Assembly (NCBI GenBank): GCA_937127445.1
Contig: CAKZLY010000014.1
Location: forward strand, 253,001-317,000
Direction: 5' to 3'
DNA length: 64,000 nucleotides
Source: Eximiradius sp.
Lineage (GTDB): Bacteria > Bacteroidota > Ignavibacteria > Kapaibacteriales > UBA2268
Shown here: one piece after another, positions 47,663 to 56,749 of the stretch
Position numbering within the stretch: position 1 is the first letter of the stretch
Layout of the letters: every line of letters starts with the position of its first letter
The notes under the pieces: generated by a model
Database searches by the model: none
Told to the model about the DNA's origin: nothing
Seen by the model: the letters and a program-made list of their open reading frames with translations, nothing else
Translations under genes and position numbers: made by a program

Positions 47663-48505
47663 TTAATTAAGTTTTGCTGATACCGGACCGCGTGTGCCAC
47701 TATACGATACTAAATCTGCACTAACAAATCCAATTAAAATACGTGTCGCTACTTTTACAGGTATTTTACGTTCGTCGTCGCTCAGCCAAATGAAAATACT
47801 TCCATCGCTTTTGAAAAGCCCTCCTTTTACAACTAGTGGTTCGATAACAATGCAACGAAATTTCCCTGCCTCTACATCTATTGTTTCTCTACGATGAATT
47901 TTCACACCCAGAGTATAGGTTGTATCTTTGAAAAATTGTTTCAAGTAGAATGTATATCCGTCTTTCATAGACTGCAAATCAAGTGTACGAGTGTAATAAA
48001 ACGCTGATACTATGTCGTGAACATATTCCGGCACTTTATATTGCTTATCTTTCACAGTTGCAATATTATTAACCTGGTCGAAAACCGCTCGCGCATCTCT
48101 TTTGTAGTTTCCTTCGCGAATACTTTGCTCAAATTCCCAGGGGAAAATTCCTGCCACATCAAGCACTGTGCGGTAACGATCTCTCACCTTGTATAGCATC
48201 TCCAAACTTGGTAGTGAACGCACCTCGAAGCGAACATCATAGCATTCTCGATCATTTCGATAAACCGGATTAGGTTGTATGTGGAAATATCCTGTCCCTG
48301 CTGTGATAAATTTATATCCTACTTTATAATTTAACTTTTCGTTGTATCCAAATGCTTCGTTCGATACATATCGAAACGTTTTAGTTTGTTGCTGTGCTAT
48401 TAGTAAATTTTTTACCTTATTATCTAAAATTGTAAGTAATGACAAAACAATAGCGACTGCAAGTGTTGCTAATATGAATTTTTTCGAATTTCGGATATTA
48501 TTCAT
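47663..48505 (-). CDS. DUF3108 domain protein
   Basis: A 280-residue protein from the ATG at 48505, which has GAGAG about 8 bases upstream; the track start at 48520 is a GTG without better support. An N-terminal hydrophobic helix (FILATLAVAIVLSLL) makes it exported or membrane-anchored. The rest (about 45-275) has DUF3108 features: GEKLNYKVGYKFITAGTG-like start, VRSLPSLEMLYKVRDRYRTV, GVKIHRRETIDVEAGKFRCI and FIWLSDDERKIPV. The family is predicted to be periplasmic beta-rich and has no fixed function. It is the first gene of the DUF3108-LolA-TsaD set. Confidence 0.8.
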   Translation of the reverse strand: MNNIRNSKKFILATLAVAIVLSLLTILDNKVKNLLIAQQQTKTFRYVSNEAFGYNEKLNYKVGYKFITAGTGYFHIQPNPVYRNDRECYDVRFEVRSLPSLEMLYKVRDRYRTVLDVAGIFPWEFEQSIREGNYKRDARAVFDQVNNIATVKDKQYKVPEYVHDIVSAFYYTRTLDLQSMKDGYTFYLKQFFKDTTYTLGVKIHRRETIDVEAGKFRCIVIEPLVVKGGLFKSDGSIFIWLSDDERKIPVKVATRILIGFVSADLVSYSGTRGPVSAKLN

Positions 48506-48714
48506 TTTGCTCTCATACACTTTTATAATTTATAAATATACGAATAAATAGGCAATTTGTTAATTTAATTCTTATTTTTTCATTCCACAGCTTATTTCTT
48601 TTCGAGCAGAATTACCTATTGATGATAATTTTAGATCCTGAATTATTGCATACAACCCTTTTAATTGAAAAAAACTCTTTTGTCCGAATGTTTTTTATAT
48701 TCTTGCACTTCCTC

Positions 48715-48748
48715 AAAAAAAAACCGAGGGAATAAATATTCACCTCGG
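48715..48748 (-). terminator. Rho-independent terminator of the secreted PHP protein gene
   Basis: On the minus strand, CCGAGG and CCTCGG form a 6-bp stem (loop of 13 nt with a weak inner pairing) followed by nine T. It lies about 27 bases after the stop at 48775. A T-run on the plus side also makes it look two-way. Confidence 0.85.
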
Positions 48749-48774
48749 TTTTTAATAGCATCTCTAAGATAAAC

Positions 48775-50637
48775 TTATTTAACAATAATCTGCTTTGTAG
48801 CTACACTCGAATTATTAATGATTTTTACGTAATATACTCCTCGTGGGAAACTTTCTGTGTTTATTTTATGAATATTGTTAGACATTTTGTCAGAATATAC
48901 AATTTTGCCATTATTATCGAAAATTTGAATGGCTGATGCTTCTCCGCATTCTACAACAAAGTATTTGTTTGCTGGATTAGGGTATACATTAATATTCTGA
49001 TTATTATCTGGTTCTATTGAAGTGGTAGCATTAGATTTAACAAATATTGGGTTTGAGTAAAACCAAAGATCCCCAAATGCTTTGGCTGCTGTGTTTTTGC
49101 CATATCCCTCTAATGTATCACTCAATGGATTGCCTTCTCCATCAGTTTGATTTGGCACATTCAAGCCAAGGTTCGACCCACGCAATCTAAAATACATATT
49201 ATAATTAATAGGTACATTTATGGTCATTTCCTTCCAGCCATTGCCAATATCTGTCCATTTCTGGCTTGTTAATCCTTTGCTGTCTTTAATTCCGCCATTA
49301 GCATCAAATCTTGCGATTATTTGAGTTGTTGCTACTGTATCTACATTGTAAAGTGGGCTGCTTGGCTCTATTTTGTTGCCTACTTTTCCGGCAATCAAAA
49401 CAACGTTGTTAACTTCTGGTCTGTTGTATGAGGACCATACGTTATAATTTGGCTTTGATGGTACGTGGAATCTTATTGTTACTTTTACTGACTTTTTATC
49501 TGTAACCAACATTTCGCCCATTGTTGTATTTTCAACAAAGAAGTGCAAGCTATCAATTAAATCACCAGATACTACCCAAGCATTTCCTGAACGAGCACCA
49601 TCAATAATTGCTTGTGGATTTTTCTTGTCGCTCACGTAGATATAAGTTTTTTGGTACTCGCCTGGATAAAAGTCGCCGCCATCATCAGTTGTATTGTGGC
49701 AATCTGAGTTCGAGAACAACCAGAATTTCCTGCCTTCTGAAAGCATTGCATCCCAAAGCCCACCAACTTTTGCGCAATATATACCAGCGCCTCCGTAAGT
49801 TCCGCCTCCAGCACTTGTATTGGAGTAACTTCCGCGATATTTTTCTTTTTGGTGACCTGGTACGCTTTCAAATCCAAATGCAACATCTGGTCCTGCGTTG
49901 TTAAAATCTCTAAAATCAGCAATTGTATAGCCACCTTTACCGGGCAGTTTTCTTTCTGGATGTGCAATTATTGCCCAGCTTGTATATCTATGATTTTGCT
50001 GCAACCACGTTATCGCCTCGACTGCTTTTTGATGATTATTTACATGATTTTTCCCTTGCCAGCCTTGTGATAATCCACCATTAGTATCCTTGTCCGAAGC
50101 ATCAAATAAGAATTCGAATTGTGCCACAGCATTTGAATTATCATTTTGTTTGAATTGATCGCCTAATATTAACACACTGCAATGTTCGTGTCCTGGTACA
50201 TTCCATTCTAAGCCTTGAAGTACAATTTTGTTAGGATAAATTTTCCGTGTTAATTGAACTGCTGGGTATGAGAAGTCTCTTATTGACTGCCATCTCCACA
50301 TTTTAGGATTTTTTTCAGAAGTATTATCGCCTATTAATTTCGTTGGTGAATATGAATCCCAATAGGTTATTACCGGAAGAACATTCCCAACTGAATCAAA
50401 ACCTCCAAATAAATCAATGCCCGAATACAAACCATTCATTTTAAATGCTCCGCCGTGCTCGCTGTTTGCCCACCAATCTAAACCAAATTCAGCGTTTTTC
50501 CTCATCATATGAAAAATACTGTACGATCCATCGGTGAATGTTGTGTGTTGATGGAAATCTCCGACTGTCCAGCCCGGCTGAGCCTGCAAGTTGAAATATA
50601 CGAAAAGTGAAATTGAGAGTAGAATTAATTTTTTCAT
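48775..50637 (-). CDS. Secreted PHP-domain protein with T9SS sorting domain
   Basis: A 620-residue exported protein with signal peptide MKKLILLSISLFVYFNLQA. A PHP-like metal site follows: HxH in VGDFHQHTTFTDGSYSIF, NSEHGG, IIAHPERKLPG and FSNSDCHN. These give the His/Asp ligands of PHP phosphoesterases. A middle beta-rich region (about 340-520) follows. The last 80 residues are a T9SS sorting domain: INVYPNPANKYFVVEC, then IQIFDNNGKIVYSD and FPRGVYYVKI. It should be exported across the outer membrane by type IX secretion and could act on a phosphorylated or glycan substrate outside the cell. The substrate is unknown. It is a single-gene unit with its own terminator. Confidence 0.85.
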   Translation of the reverse strand: MKKLILLSISLFVYFNLQAQPGWTVGDFHQHTTFTDGSYSIFHMMRKNAEFGLDWWANSEHGGAFKMNGLYSGIDLFGGFDSVGNVLPVITYWDSYSPTKLIGDNTSEKNPKMWRWQSIRDFSYPAVQLTRKIYPNKIVLQGLEWNVPGHEHCSVLILGDQFKQNDNSNAVAQFEFLFDASDKDTNGGLSQGWQGKNHVNNHQKAVEAITWLQQNHRYTSWAIIAHPERKLPGKGGYTIADFRDFNNAGPDVAFGFESVPGHQKEKYRGSYSNTSAGGGTYGGAGIYCAKVGGLWDAMLSEGRKFWLFSNSDCHNTTDDGGDFYPGEYQKTYIYVSDKKNPQAIIDGARSGNAWVVSGDLIDSLHFFVENTTMGEMLVTDKKSVKVTIRFHVPSKPNYNVWSSYNRPEVNNVVLIAGKVGNKIEPSSPLYNVDTVATTQIIARFDANGGIKDSKGLTSQKWTDIGNGWKEMTINVPINYNMYFRLRGSNLGLNVPNQTDGEGNPLSDTLEGYGKNTAAKAFGDLWFYSNPIFVKSNATTSIEPDNNQNINVYPNPANKYFVVECGEASAIQIFDNNGKIVYSDKMSNNIHKINTESFPRGVYYVKIINNSSVATKQIIVK

Positions 50638-51200
50638 TTGTAGATACCTTATTGTTGGTAAAACATATTTTACATTGGCAAAACTATTCTGGTTGTTTAA
50701 AGTAATAATTAACGATTAATTTTTTTTTGAATAAATTTGTTTTTTTAATACAAGTCCTTATCTTTTTATTACTTACTGCTGGTTTAGTCTTGATTAAAAT
50801 GAATTTGATGTGAAAATGATTAAAATACTTTAATATTTAGTTAACTTTTATTTTAGTTTTTGAGCGATTTAAAATTATTGCTTGAATTATTTATTGAGTT
50901 TTAGTAAATTCTTCCGGTAGTTTTTAGTTCTCTTTATTCATTTTTTCTTCATTTGATATAATTCAAAATGCGAAAGTATTGTGAAAAATATAACAAATCT
51001 ATCTCTGTGGTTAATTGCCTGATAATTAACGGCTTATTGCGTTGTATGGGGGGGGACGCCTTCATTTGTCTTGTTATGGCTTATAAACTCTTGCAAATAC
51101 TTACGACCGCCTCCAAAATAAATGAGCATCACAAATTACTCTTGTGTCTTAAATGTTGTTGCATTATTCAATTATTATTAATATTAAATTGGGTGAAAAA
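50638..51200. other. 563-bp AT-rich intergenic region, no supported gene
   Basis: This stretch holds no supported gene. It contains the likely divergent promoters for the PHP-protein gene and for the small gene at 51201, a 7-bp inverted repeat GTTAATT/AATTAAC at 51010-51030 and a run of eight G at 51048-51055. The track ORF at 50968-51204 (78 residues, hydrophobic and Cys-rich) crosses the G run and looks non-coding, although its stop overlaps the next ATG. Confidence 0.6.
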
Positions 51201-51566
51201 ATGAAAAAAACAATTGTTATATTTAGTTTTCTTCTTTTGTCAACGTCTATTCTTTTTTCTGATATCCCGCGATTTATTCCCGAAGGCGTGAGTTGACGTA
51301 TTGATGTTTGTCCTAAAGATTTTCAATGCTATGGAAGCTGGCGAGAAATATCAAGGCACAATGATGAAGATAATAACCCTAAATGGGGACAAGGACAATG
51401 TCAGCCAAGCGTACTACACGAATGCCACTGCTGGGATTGGATTACCTGGTGGTTTGGTATAGCCGATATTCCTTCACCACCTCAAGATTGGGAGTCAATT
51501 TATGGAAGATATGATGATTTCCCTAATTCTTATAATCCAGAAACAGGTCAATATGAAAGAGAATAA
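51201..51566 (+). pseudogene. Small secreted Cys/Trp-rich protein gene with in-frame TGA
   Basis: The ATG at 51201 opens a signal-peptide-like sequence (MKKTIVIFSFLLLSTSILFS). After 31 codons an in-frame TGA (51294-51296) follows PEGVS. The same frame then stays open for 89 codons to a TAA at 51564. This downstream part is coding-like, with five Cys and seven Trp, including HECHCWDWITWWFG and DWESIYGRYDDFP. A single TGG-to-TGA change would explain it, giving ...EGVSWRIDVCPKD. UGA is otherwise a normal stop in this genome. Selenocysteine readthrough is possible but I see no clear SECIS hairpin after the TGA. The protein family is not recognised. Confidence 0.55.
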
Positions 51567-51574
51567 TCAATTTG

Positions 51575-51603
51575 GGGTAGGTTCTACACCTACCCTGTTT
51601 TAT
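51575..51603 (+). terminator. Rho-independent terminator after the small secreted-protein gene
   Basis: GGGTAGG and CCTACCC form a perfect 7-bp stem with a 7-nt loop, followed by TGTTTTATT. It lies 8 bp after the TAA at 51564 and 20 bp before the next ATG, so it may end transcription or attenuate read-through into the lipoprotein gene. Confidence 0.7.
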
Positions 51604-51622
51604 TAACAATAAAAGGTGAACT

Positions 51623-53434
51623 ATGAGAAAGATATTGTTTTTATTCTTAACACTAATTGTTTATAGTTGCTCGCAAAATGTAACCAACGATAATTTTAAT
51701 TATGGGAATATGCTTTTCATTAAAAATGGTAAAAAATTGCTACAAGGCAATGAATATGAATTTTTCTGGAATACAAGCGGACTTAATTCGAAATTATATT
51801 ATACAACAATAGTATTTGTTTTTGAGAAAGACGGTTATTCGAGAAAAGAAATAATAAAACTTGAAAAATTAGACAGTATTTTCTATCGAGGTGTGATTAG
51901 AATACCTGAATCGTCATCGTCAGTGTACTTTTGTCTTTCTACGCCATTAGCTGATTTGTCGTGTCCTTATGCTATTACTTTACCAATTTATAAAGATGAA
52001 AATACGCCTGAATTTGGAGCAAATTCAACATTACTATATAATTCCGATACTCAAAATTATTTAAAATATTTCTACAATGAAAGAAACCTTTATCCCGATA
52101 ATTATTCCATTTTTTTAGTTCGATGGCTGTATGAAATGGAAAATAAGATATTTGTAACAGATTCAGTTAGAAAACATCTTGAAGAATTAAAAAAAGAAAA
52201 AGAATCTTCCGATATTCAATTGCTAAAATTGGTTGGAAATTCAATGCTTATGGACTACTCAGAACACAGTAAAATACTTGAATACCTGGCACAAAATCTG
52301 AAATGTTCTAATATACTAAATAATCAATATGTTTCTGGTGTTATCAAGCATTTGTTAATTAATAATTATAAAAAAGACACGATTAATATGAAAAAGATAA
52401 TAGAGAATATTGTAAAATACTCCCCAAATTCTATGTTTTGCGAAGGAATGATTGATGGAGATCCAAAAGATTTCAAAATTTTATCACCTTCAAAAATTAT
52501 ATGGCTAATTAACAAAAATTTAGAAAAACAGCAAACATATGATTTGTTGATGTCAAAGCTCCAAGTTCTTTCATTTAAATTTTTACCTGATTCGTTAGAA
52601 GCGGCTGAACTTTTAGCTGATAAACTTTATAGAGACTATATTAACTATTTTGTTGATGATGATAATTATTATAAAATTAAAGATTATTATCATATTCTTT
52701 ACTCTTCAATAGGATTGCTACCAGATGTTTTCAAAAAAATTGCTTTAGTCACAAAAGATTATGATAAATATCTTGGGTATATGAAAGATATTTCAGAGAA
52801 AATTAATACTAATCTATCATCAAAAGCTATATACTACCTTGATATTGGAAATGTTTATGATAGTTTGTCCATATTAGATTCTGCTTCAAAATATTATTAT
52901 TATTCGCATTCGTTACTACCAGTTCGTTCGCTTGGTTATGAGAAATTAAATAAACTAACGAAAAAAATGAAATATAGTGATGTTGATAAATTAATTGCAG
53001 ATATTAGCAAAAAATATGGTTTTCCTTTCACCAAAATTGGAGATAATTTTCCATTGATTGAATACGCTGATGGAACAAAAGAAAATCTCGTTAATACCAA
53101 ATTCCCCAAAATAGTGTTTTTCTATAATACTACTTGTGGCCCTTGCGAAAGAGCTTTCAAAGATTTAACAAAAGTGAAATCATTGCTTGAGAATAAAAAA
53201 ATTAAATTATTTTTCATTTCACCAGAAAATACTGATAAATTAAAAAAATGGTGGATATATGATTCTTTTGGTGTTAAAGTAATTAAAAATGCTTCTCAAA
53301 TAAAATCAGCCTTTGCCTCTGATGATTCTGTCCCTCAAATTTTACTTCTCAATTCTGACGATTATATCGTAAATTGGATAAATGGATATTCTCCTGATGG
53401 AATGAATTGGGAGGAAATTTTAGGGAAATTATAG
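51623..53434 (+). CDS. Lipoprotein with C-terminal thioredoxin-like domain
   Basis: A 603-residue lipoprotein. The signal is MRKILFLFLTLIVYSCSQNV, with the lipid Cys in IVYSC. A long middle (about 30-465) shows no recognised domain but is helix-rich and may contain TPR-like repeats (YDSLSILDSASKYYYYSHSL). The C-terminal part (about 470-600) is a TlpA/thioredoxin-like fold with a CXXC site in FFYNTTCGPCERAFKDL and the later cis-Pro region DSVPQILLLNSDD. It would reduce or oxidise disulphides in the periplasm or on the outer-membrane inner face. An AAAGGTG ribosome site lies before the ATG. The gene is more AT-rich than the core genes around it. Confidence 0.8.
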   Translation: MRKILFLFLTLIVYSCSQNVTNDNFNYGNMLFIKNGKKLLQGNEYEFFWNTSGLNSKLYYTTIVFVFEKDGYSRKEIIKLEKLDSIFYRGVIRIPESSSSVYFCLSTPLADLSCPYAITLPIYKDENTPEFGANSTLLYNSDTQNYLKYFYNERNLYPDNYSIFLVRWLYEMENKIFVTDSVRKHLEELKKEKESSDIQLLKLVGNSMLMDYSEHSKILEYLAQNLKCSNILNNQYVSGVIKHLLINNYKKDTINMKKIIENIVKYSPNSMFCEGMIDGDPKDFKILSPSKIIWLINKNLEKQQTYDLLMSKLQVLSFKFLPDSLEAAELLADKLYRDYINYFVDDDNYYKIKDYYHILYSSIGLLPDVFKKIALVTKDYDKYLGYMKDISEKINTNLSSKAIYYLDIGNVYDSLSILDSASKYYYYSHSLLPVRSLGYEKLNKLTKKMKYSDVDKLIADISKKYGFPFTKIGDNFPLIEYADGTKENLVNTKFPKIVFFYNTTCGPCERAFKDLTKVKSLLENKKIKLFFISPENTDKLKKWWIYDSFGVKVIKNASQIKSAFASDDSVPQILLLNSDDYIVNWINGYSPDGMNWEEILGKL

Positions 53435-53442
53435 AAAAAAGC

Positions 53443-53478
53443 AGGAGGAAGCTGCACTTTTTTGCAGCCTCCTTTTTT
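53443..53478. terminator. Two-way Rho-independent terminator between convergent genes
   Basis: AGGAGGAAGCTGCA and TGCAGCCTCCT pair into a long imperfect stem around a T-rich loop, with six T on the plus side and six A (T on the minus strand) on the other. It serves the lipoprotein gene and ftcD, which converge here. Confidence 0.85.
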
Positions 53479-53484
53479 AGAACT

Positions 53485-55110
53485 TTATTTCTTATCTCTT
53501 TCTTCTAATATTTTGAGTATCTCTTCGCACTTTGTTTTTGCTCGGCCGACCATTGATTCTGCTTCCGAAAGAATTCTTTGTTTGAACTCGTTGTCCTTTA
53601 TTCCCGGTAAATTAATCAACACATTCCTATATGCCCCCCAAATCCCAACTTCAAGCGCACGAGCACCAACTTCAACATCAGACTTCGATGCAATATTCCC
53701 TATTTTGGCGCATTCAACCATTGCATCCCACGCACCGTCCCCAAGTCGCATTGTTCCCAGTGGTACTTCAATTGCCTTTTTCAAACCGTCTTGCATCTTT
53801 TGCTCGCGAACGCGCTTTTCCTCTTCAGTATCCTTCGGTAGTCTCATCGCTTCCATATAATCATTGAACGCATTTGTATCGGCATCAATCATAGGGATTA
53901 GCGCCTGCACTGCATTGTGCAACGGCGGTATTATCTGACGCAAATCATTTTCCAGATGCTCAAACTTGCGAACTCCATAAGTAAGTTTCGCAACCATAGC
54001 ACCAAGACCCGAACCAATTGCTGCGATCGCTGCCGATGCACTTCCACCGCCCGGTGCGGACGAACGTGCTGCTACTTCCTCTATAAAACCGCGAACCGTC
54101 ATTCCCGCAAGCGGTTCAACCGGCTCTTCTTTTATAATATATTCGATTATTCTCTTCTTTGGGTCGAACTGCGAAACTGAATTTAGCCCAAGTCTATCAA
54201 CCACTAGCTTTATTTTCTGATCCTCATCAAGAATAAATAAATTCTCTTTTTCAATATAATAATCTGCTGCCATAAGCATCGCTTCGAGTGGAATTAAACC
54301 AACTATTTCGGAACCAGCAACGCCTACATTTATTTCTTTCGCAATGCGTTTTGCTTCCTCGAACGCGATATGTGGAGGAGTTACCTTGAAATTTGTCAAA
54401 TTAATTGAAATTTGTGCCATATTGTATTCATTTACCCACCAGCCAATTGCTTTCACTTCTTTTAGCAAACCTGGCTGACCATCGCCACGACCTGCCTCAC
54501 GTAAATCCAGCGCAATACGATGAGCCTGATTGTTTGTTCCAAGTATATTAATATTATATGCAATTAAGAAAAATCTCGCTCCCGCAACAGTTGCACCCCA
54601 TTCTGGGATGAACTCAGCAGGACCAAAATCCGGCTCCCATTCAGGTTTGTGTATTTTTTCACGCAATCCTTCATATTCACCTTGACGAATATCCGGAAGG
54701 CGTTTGCGATATTCCTTCTCTTGCGCGTACTCATACAAATATACTGGAATCCCAATTTCTTCAGCAGCACGCCGTCCAAATTCTTTTGCAAGCTCGACGC
54801 ATTCTTCCATTGTTACGTTTGCCACCGGAATAAACGGGCAAACGTCCAACGCTCCCATTCTTGGGTGCTCCCCTTTGTGATGACGCATATCTATTAGTTT
54901 TCGCGCCACTTTTGCTGCATTAATTGCGCCATCTACGATATGTTCGGGTGAACCAACAAATGTATATACTGTTCTATTAGTTGATTTACCCGGATCAACA
55001 TCAAGCAGAGTGCAACCGGGCGTTTGTCTGATGGCTTCTGCTATTGCATTGATTACATCTTCATTCCTGCCTTCTGAAAAATTGGGCACACATTCAACAA
55101 TTTTTTTCAT
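53485..55110 (-). CDS. ftcD: Bifunctional glutamate formiminotransferase/formimidoyl-THF cyclodeaminase
   Basis: A 541-residue fusion. The N-terminal formiminotransferase domains (about 1-300) start MKKIVECVPNFSEGRNEDVI and carry the catalytic His82 in HHKGEHPRMGALDVCPFIPV. The C-terminal cyclodeaminase domain (about 335-535) has EVAARSSAPGGGSASAAIAA and helical repeats to the end. Together they pass the formimino group of formiminoglutamate to tetrahydrofolate and cyclise it with loss of ammonia, the last part of histidine breakdown. No hutH, hutU or hutI gene is in the window. The length is normal for the bifunctional form. Confidence 0.95.
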   Translation of the reverse strand: MKKIVECVPNFSEGRNEDVINAIAEAIRQTPGCTLLDVDPGKSTNRTVYTFVGSPEHIVDGAINAAKVARKLIDMRHHKGEHPRMGALDVCPFIPVANVTMEECVELAKEFGRRAAEEIGIPVYLYEYAQEKEYRKRLPDIRQGEYEGLREKIHKPEWEPDFGPAEFIPEWGATVAGARFFLIAYNINILGTNNQAHRIALDLREAGRGDGQPGLLKEVKAIGWWVNEYNMAQISINLTNFKVTPPHIAFEEAKRIAKEINVGVAGSEIVGLIPLEAMLMAADYYIEKENLFILDEDQKIKLVVDRLGLNSVSQFDPKKRIIEYIIKEEPVEPLAGMTVRGFIEEVAARSSAPGGGSASAAIAAIGSGLGAMVAKLTYGVRKFEHLENDLRQIIPPLHNAVQALIPMIDADTNAFNDYMEAMRLPKDTEEEKRVREQKMQDGLKKAIEVPLGTMRLGDGAWDAMVECAKIGNIASKSDVEVGARALEVGIWGAYRNVLINLPGIKDNEFKQRILSEAESMVGRAKTKCEEILKILEERDKK

Positions 55111-55126
55111 AACTAACCTTTATTAA

Positions 55127-56749
55127 TTAAAAATCACCAAATTTTAAAATCAAACGTGCGTATGGACACACATCTCCATTTATGTTTGAATGTCTGAAAT
55201 ATCCCAATACATAGAAATTACGGAAAATTTCATATCCCATTGAAATTGAAACAGAAAAATTCCGTTCTACTTTTCCCGTCAAAAAGTCTATTTCCATCGG
55301 GTCAAACCACCTGCGTGTTTGGAACGGATCGCCTCCTGCATTGTAAACTAAACTGTCCCCATCGAAAATATTCGTTCCGTGTCGCTGATAACTTATCCCA
55401 AGCTCCACGGGATAACGTTCGCCCCACCAATATTTTAACGTTAGTAAAAATCTATCTGAATTTGGCAAAAGTATCGAACCAATTAATTTCCCGTCGTGCG
55501 AAACTGTGTTTTGTCTGTTGAAATGCGAAAAAGTATATGGCTCGACTCGTGCATATTCAAATCCAATATCCAGATTTTTTGCCGAAGCATATTCCACAGA
55601 AAAATTATAAGCCATCTTGTTGCTCCAATATCCCGTTCCAATCTTTTCGAAAATTATATCGTCGAGCAAATAACTGCCTTTAATTTGCAATCTTCCAACA
55701 GGGCGAACTGTAAAAAACAAGCCCATTAGCGAATTGTCTCTATCGTGCAAAGCGTGTTCGATTGATTTCAGAAATCCTATCGGGTTTAAATATGCTAAAT
55801 CTGTATTCCTATTCGAATATATTACTTGCTCGACAAAGGCTATTTCTCCCCAATTCGGACGAACAGCAATTTTATGGTAAGCCATATACTTAGGTGGAAT
55901 TTCTGCAAATGCCCCAATTGAACTTTGCGATGGCTCTCCAATAAGCGAACCGTGAATAAATGAATATTCAAAATTGCTAAATTTTGCTGCAAGTGTAAGT
56001 GCGTCGAACGCCGGTGCAACATCTGCAATGAAAATCCTCTGTTGCAGTCCTGCACCTTCAAGTTTTGTTTCGCGAGCAAGAGAAGCAAAGAACCAACGGT
56101 TTCTATAATTGACGTGCGATTCAGAAAAATCAATATCGTCGTTCAATTTTGTGAATTTTATGCTTTTTGCATAATATTTATCTTTTGCTGCAAGTTCTCG
56201 TGAACCAGAAAACAATCTCCCGTTCGTTGCTTGTAAATAAAAGCCTAATCGATTATCTATGCTTCCACTAAAGCGAACACCCAAAGTTCCAATAATGCTT
56301 TTTTCACCATTTCGCAGTGAAAACATATTGTCCAACATTCCCAATGGCAAAACCGAAATTTTTGTCGAATCATATGAGTAATAATAGAAGTATTTTTCTT
56401 TGTTAGAAAACAAATCCTTCGAAAGCACAAAAGTGCTATCGCTCGGGCTTCGGAAAAGCACAGTATTTTCTCTTTTCTCGATTTCAAACTCTAATAAATA
56501 CTTTTCAAGTAATTTCAAATCAGAATTTGTGAGGTATTCTCGTTTGTTGTTTATTGAGCGTAAACACTCCTGAATCTCCATTTTTTGCAATGGTAACGAC
56601 GAAAGCGAACGATGTTCAAGCAAGCCAATTGCTTCGGCTCTTTGCAGAAAAATATACACGGGGTGGGCAACCTGAACATTTTCTACCTGTGCATAAGCAA
56701 TACTTGCAATCAAAAACAGGATTGCCGTTATGAATATCCTATTTATCAT
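55127..56749 (-). CDS. Wzi-like capsule assembly outer-membrane protein
   Basis: A 540-residue outer-membrane beta-barrel protein with signal peptide MINRIFITAILFLIASIAYA. An N-terminal helical part (about 22-95) precedes many amphipathic strands ending in ARLILKFGDF, an aromatic C-terminus for barrel insertion. The pattern, including NGRLFSGSRELAAKDKYY and LNPIGFLKSIEHALHDRDNS, matches capsule-assembly Wzi-family proteins, which help anchor or order surface polysaccharide. The gene overlaps the Wza-like export gene by 1 base, which supports this role. Confidence 0.8.
   Translation of the reverse strand: MINRIFITAILFLIASIAYAQVENVQVAHPVYIFLQRAEAIGLLEHRSLSSLPLQKMEIQECLRSINNKREYLTNSDLKLLEKYLLEFEIEKRENTVLFRSPSDSTFVLSKDLFSNKEKYFYYYSYDSTKISVLPLGMLDNMFSLRNGEKSIIGTLGVRFSGSIDNRLGFYLQATNGRLFSGSRELAAKDKYYAKSIKFTKLNDDIDFSESHVNYRNRWFFASLARETKLEGAGLQQRIFIADVAPAFDALTLAAKFSNFEYSFIHGSLIGEPSQSSIGAFAEIPPKYMAYHKIAVRPNWGEIAFVEQVIYSNRNTDLAYLNPIGFLKSIEHALHDRDNSLMGLFFTVRPVGRLQIKGSYLLDDIIFEKIGTGYWSNKMAYNFSVEYASAKNLDIGFEYARVEPYTFSHFNRQNTVSHDGKLIGSILLPNSDRFLLTLKYWWGERYPVELGISYQRHGTNIFDGDSLVYNAGGDPFQTRRWFDPMEIDFLTGKVERNFSVSISMGYEIFRNFYVLGYFRHSNINGDVCPYARLILKFGDF

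Noticed and set aside
50968-51204. 78-residue plus-strand ORF with an ATGA overlap onto the next start
   Set aside because: It crosses a G8 run, is hydrophobic and Cys-rich without a recognisable plan, and has no clear ribosome site. Chance is more likely.
51294-51296. TGA read as selenocysteine or as tryptophan by a different genetic code
   Set aside because: UGA ends many genes in this window, so a code change is excluded, and I see no clear SECIS hairpin. A nonsense change is the simpler reading, though not proven.
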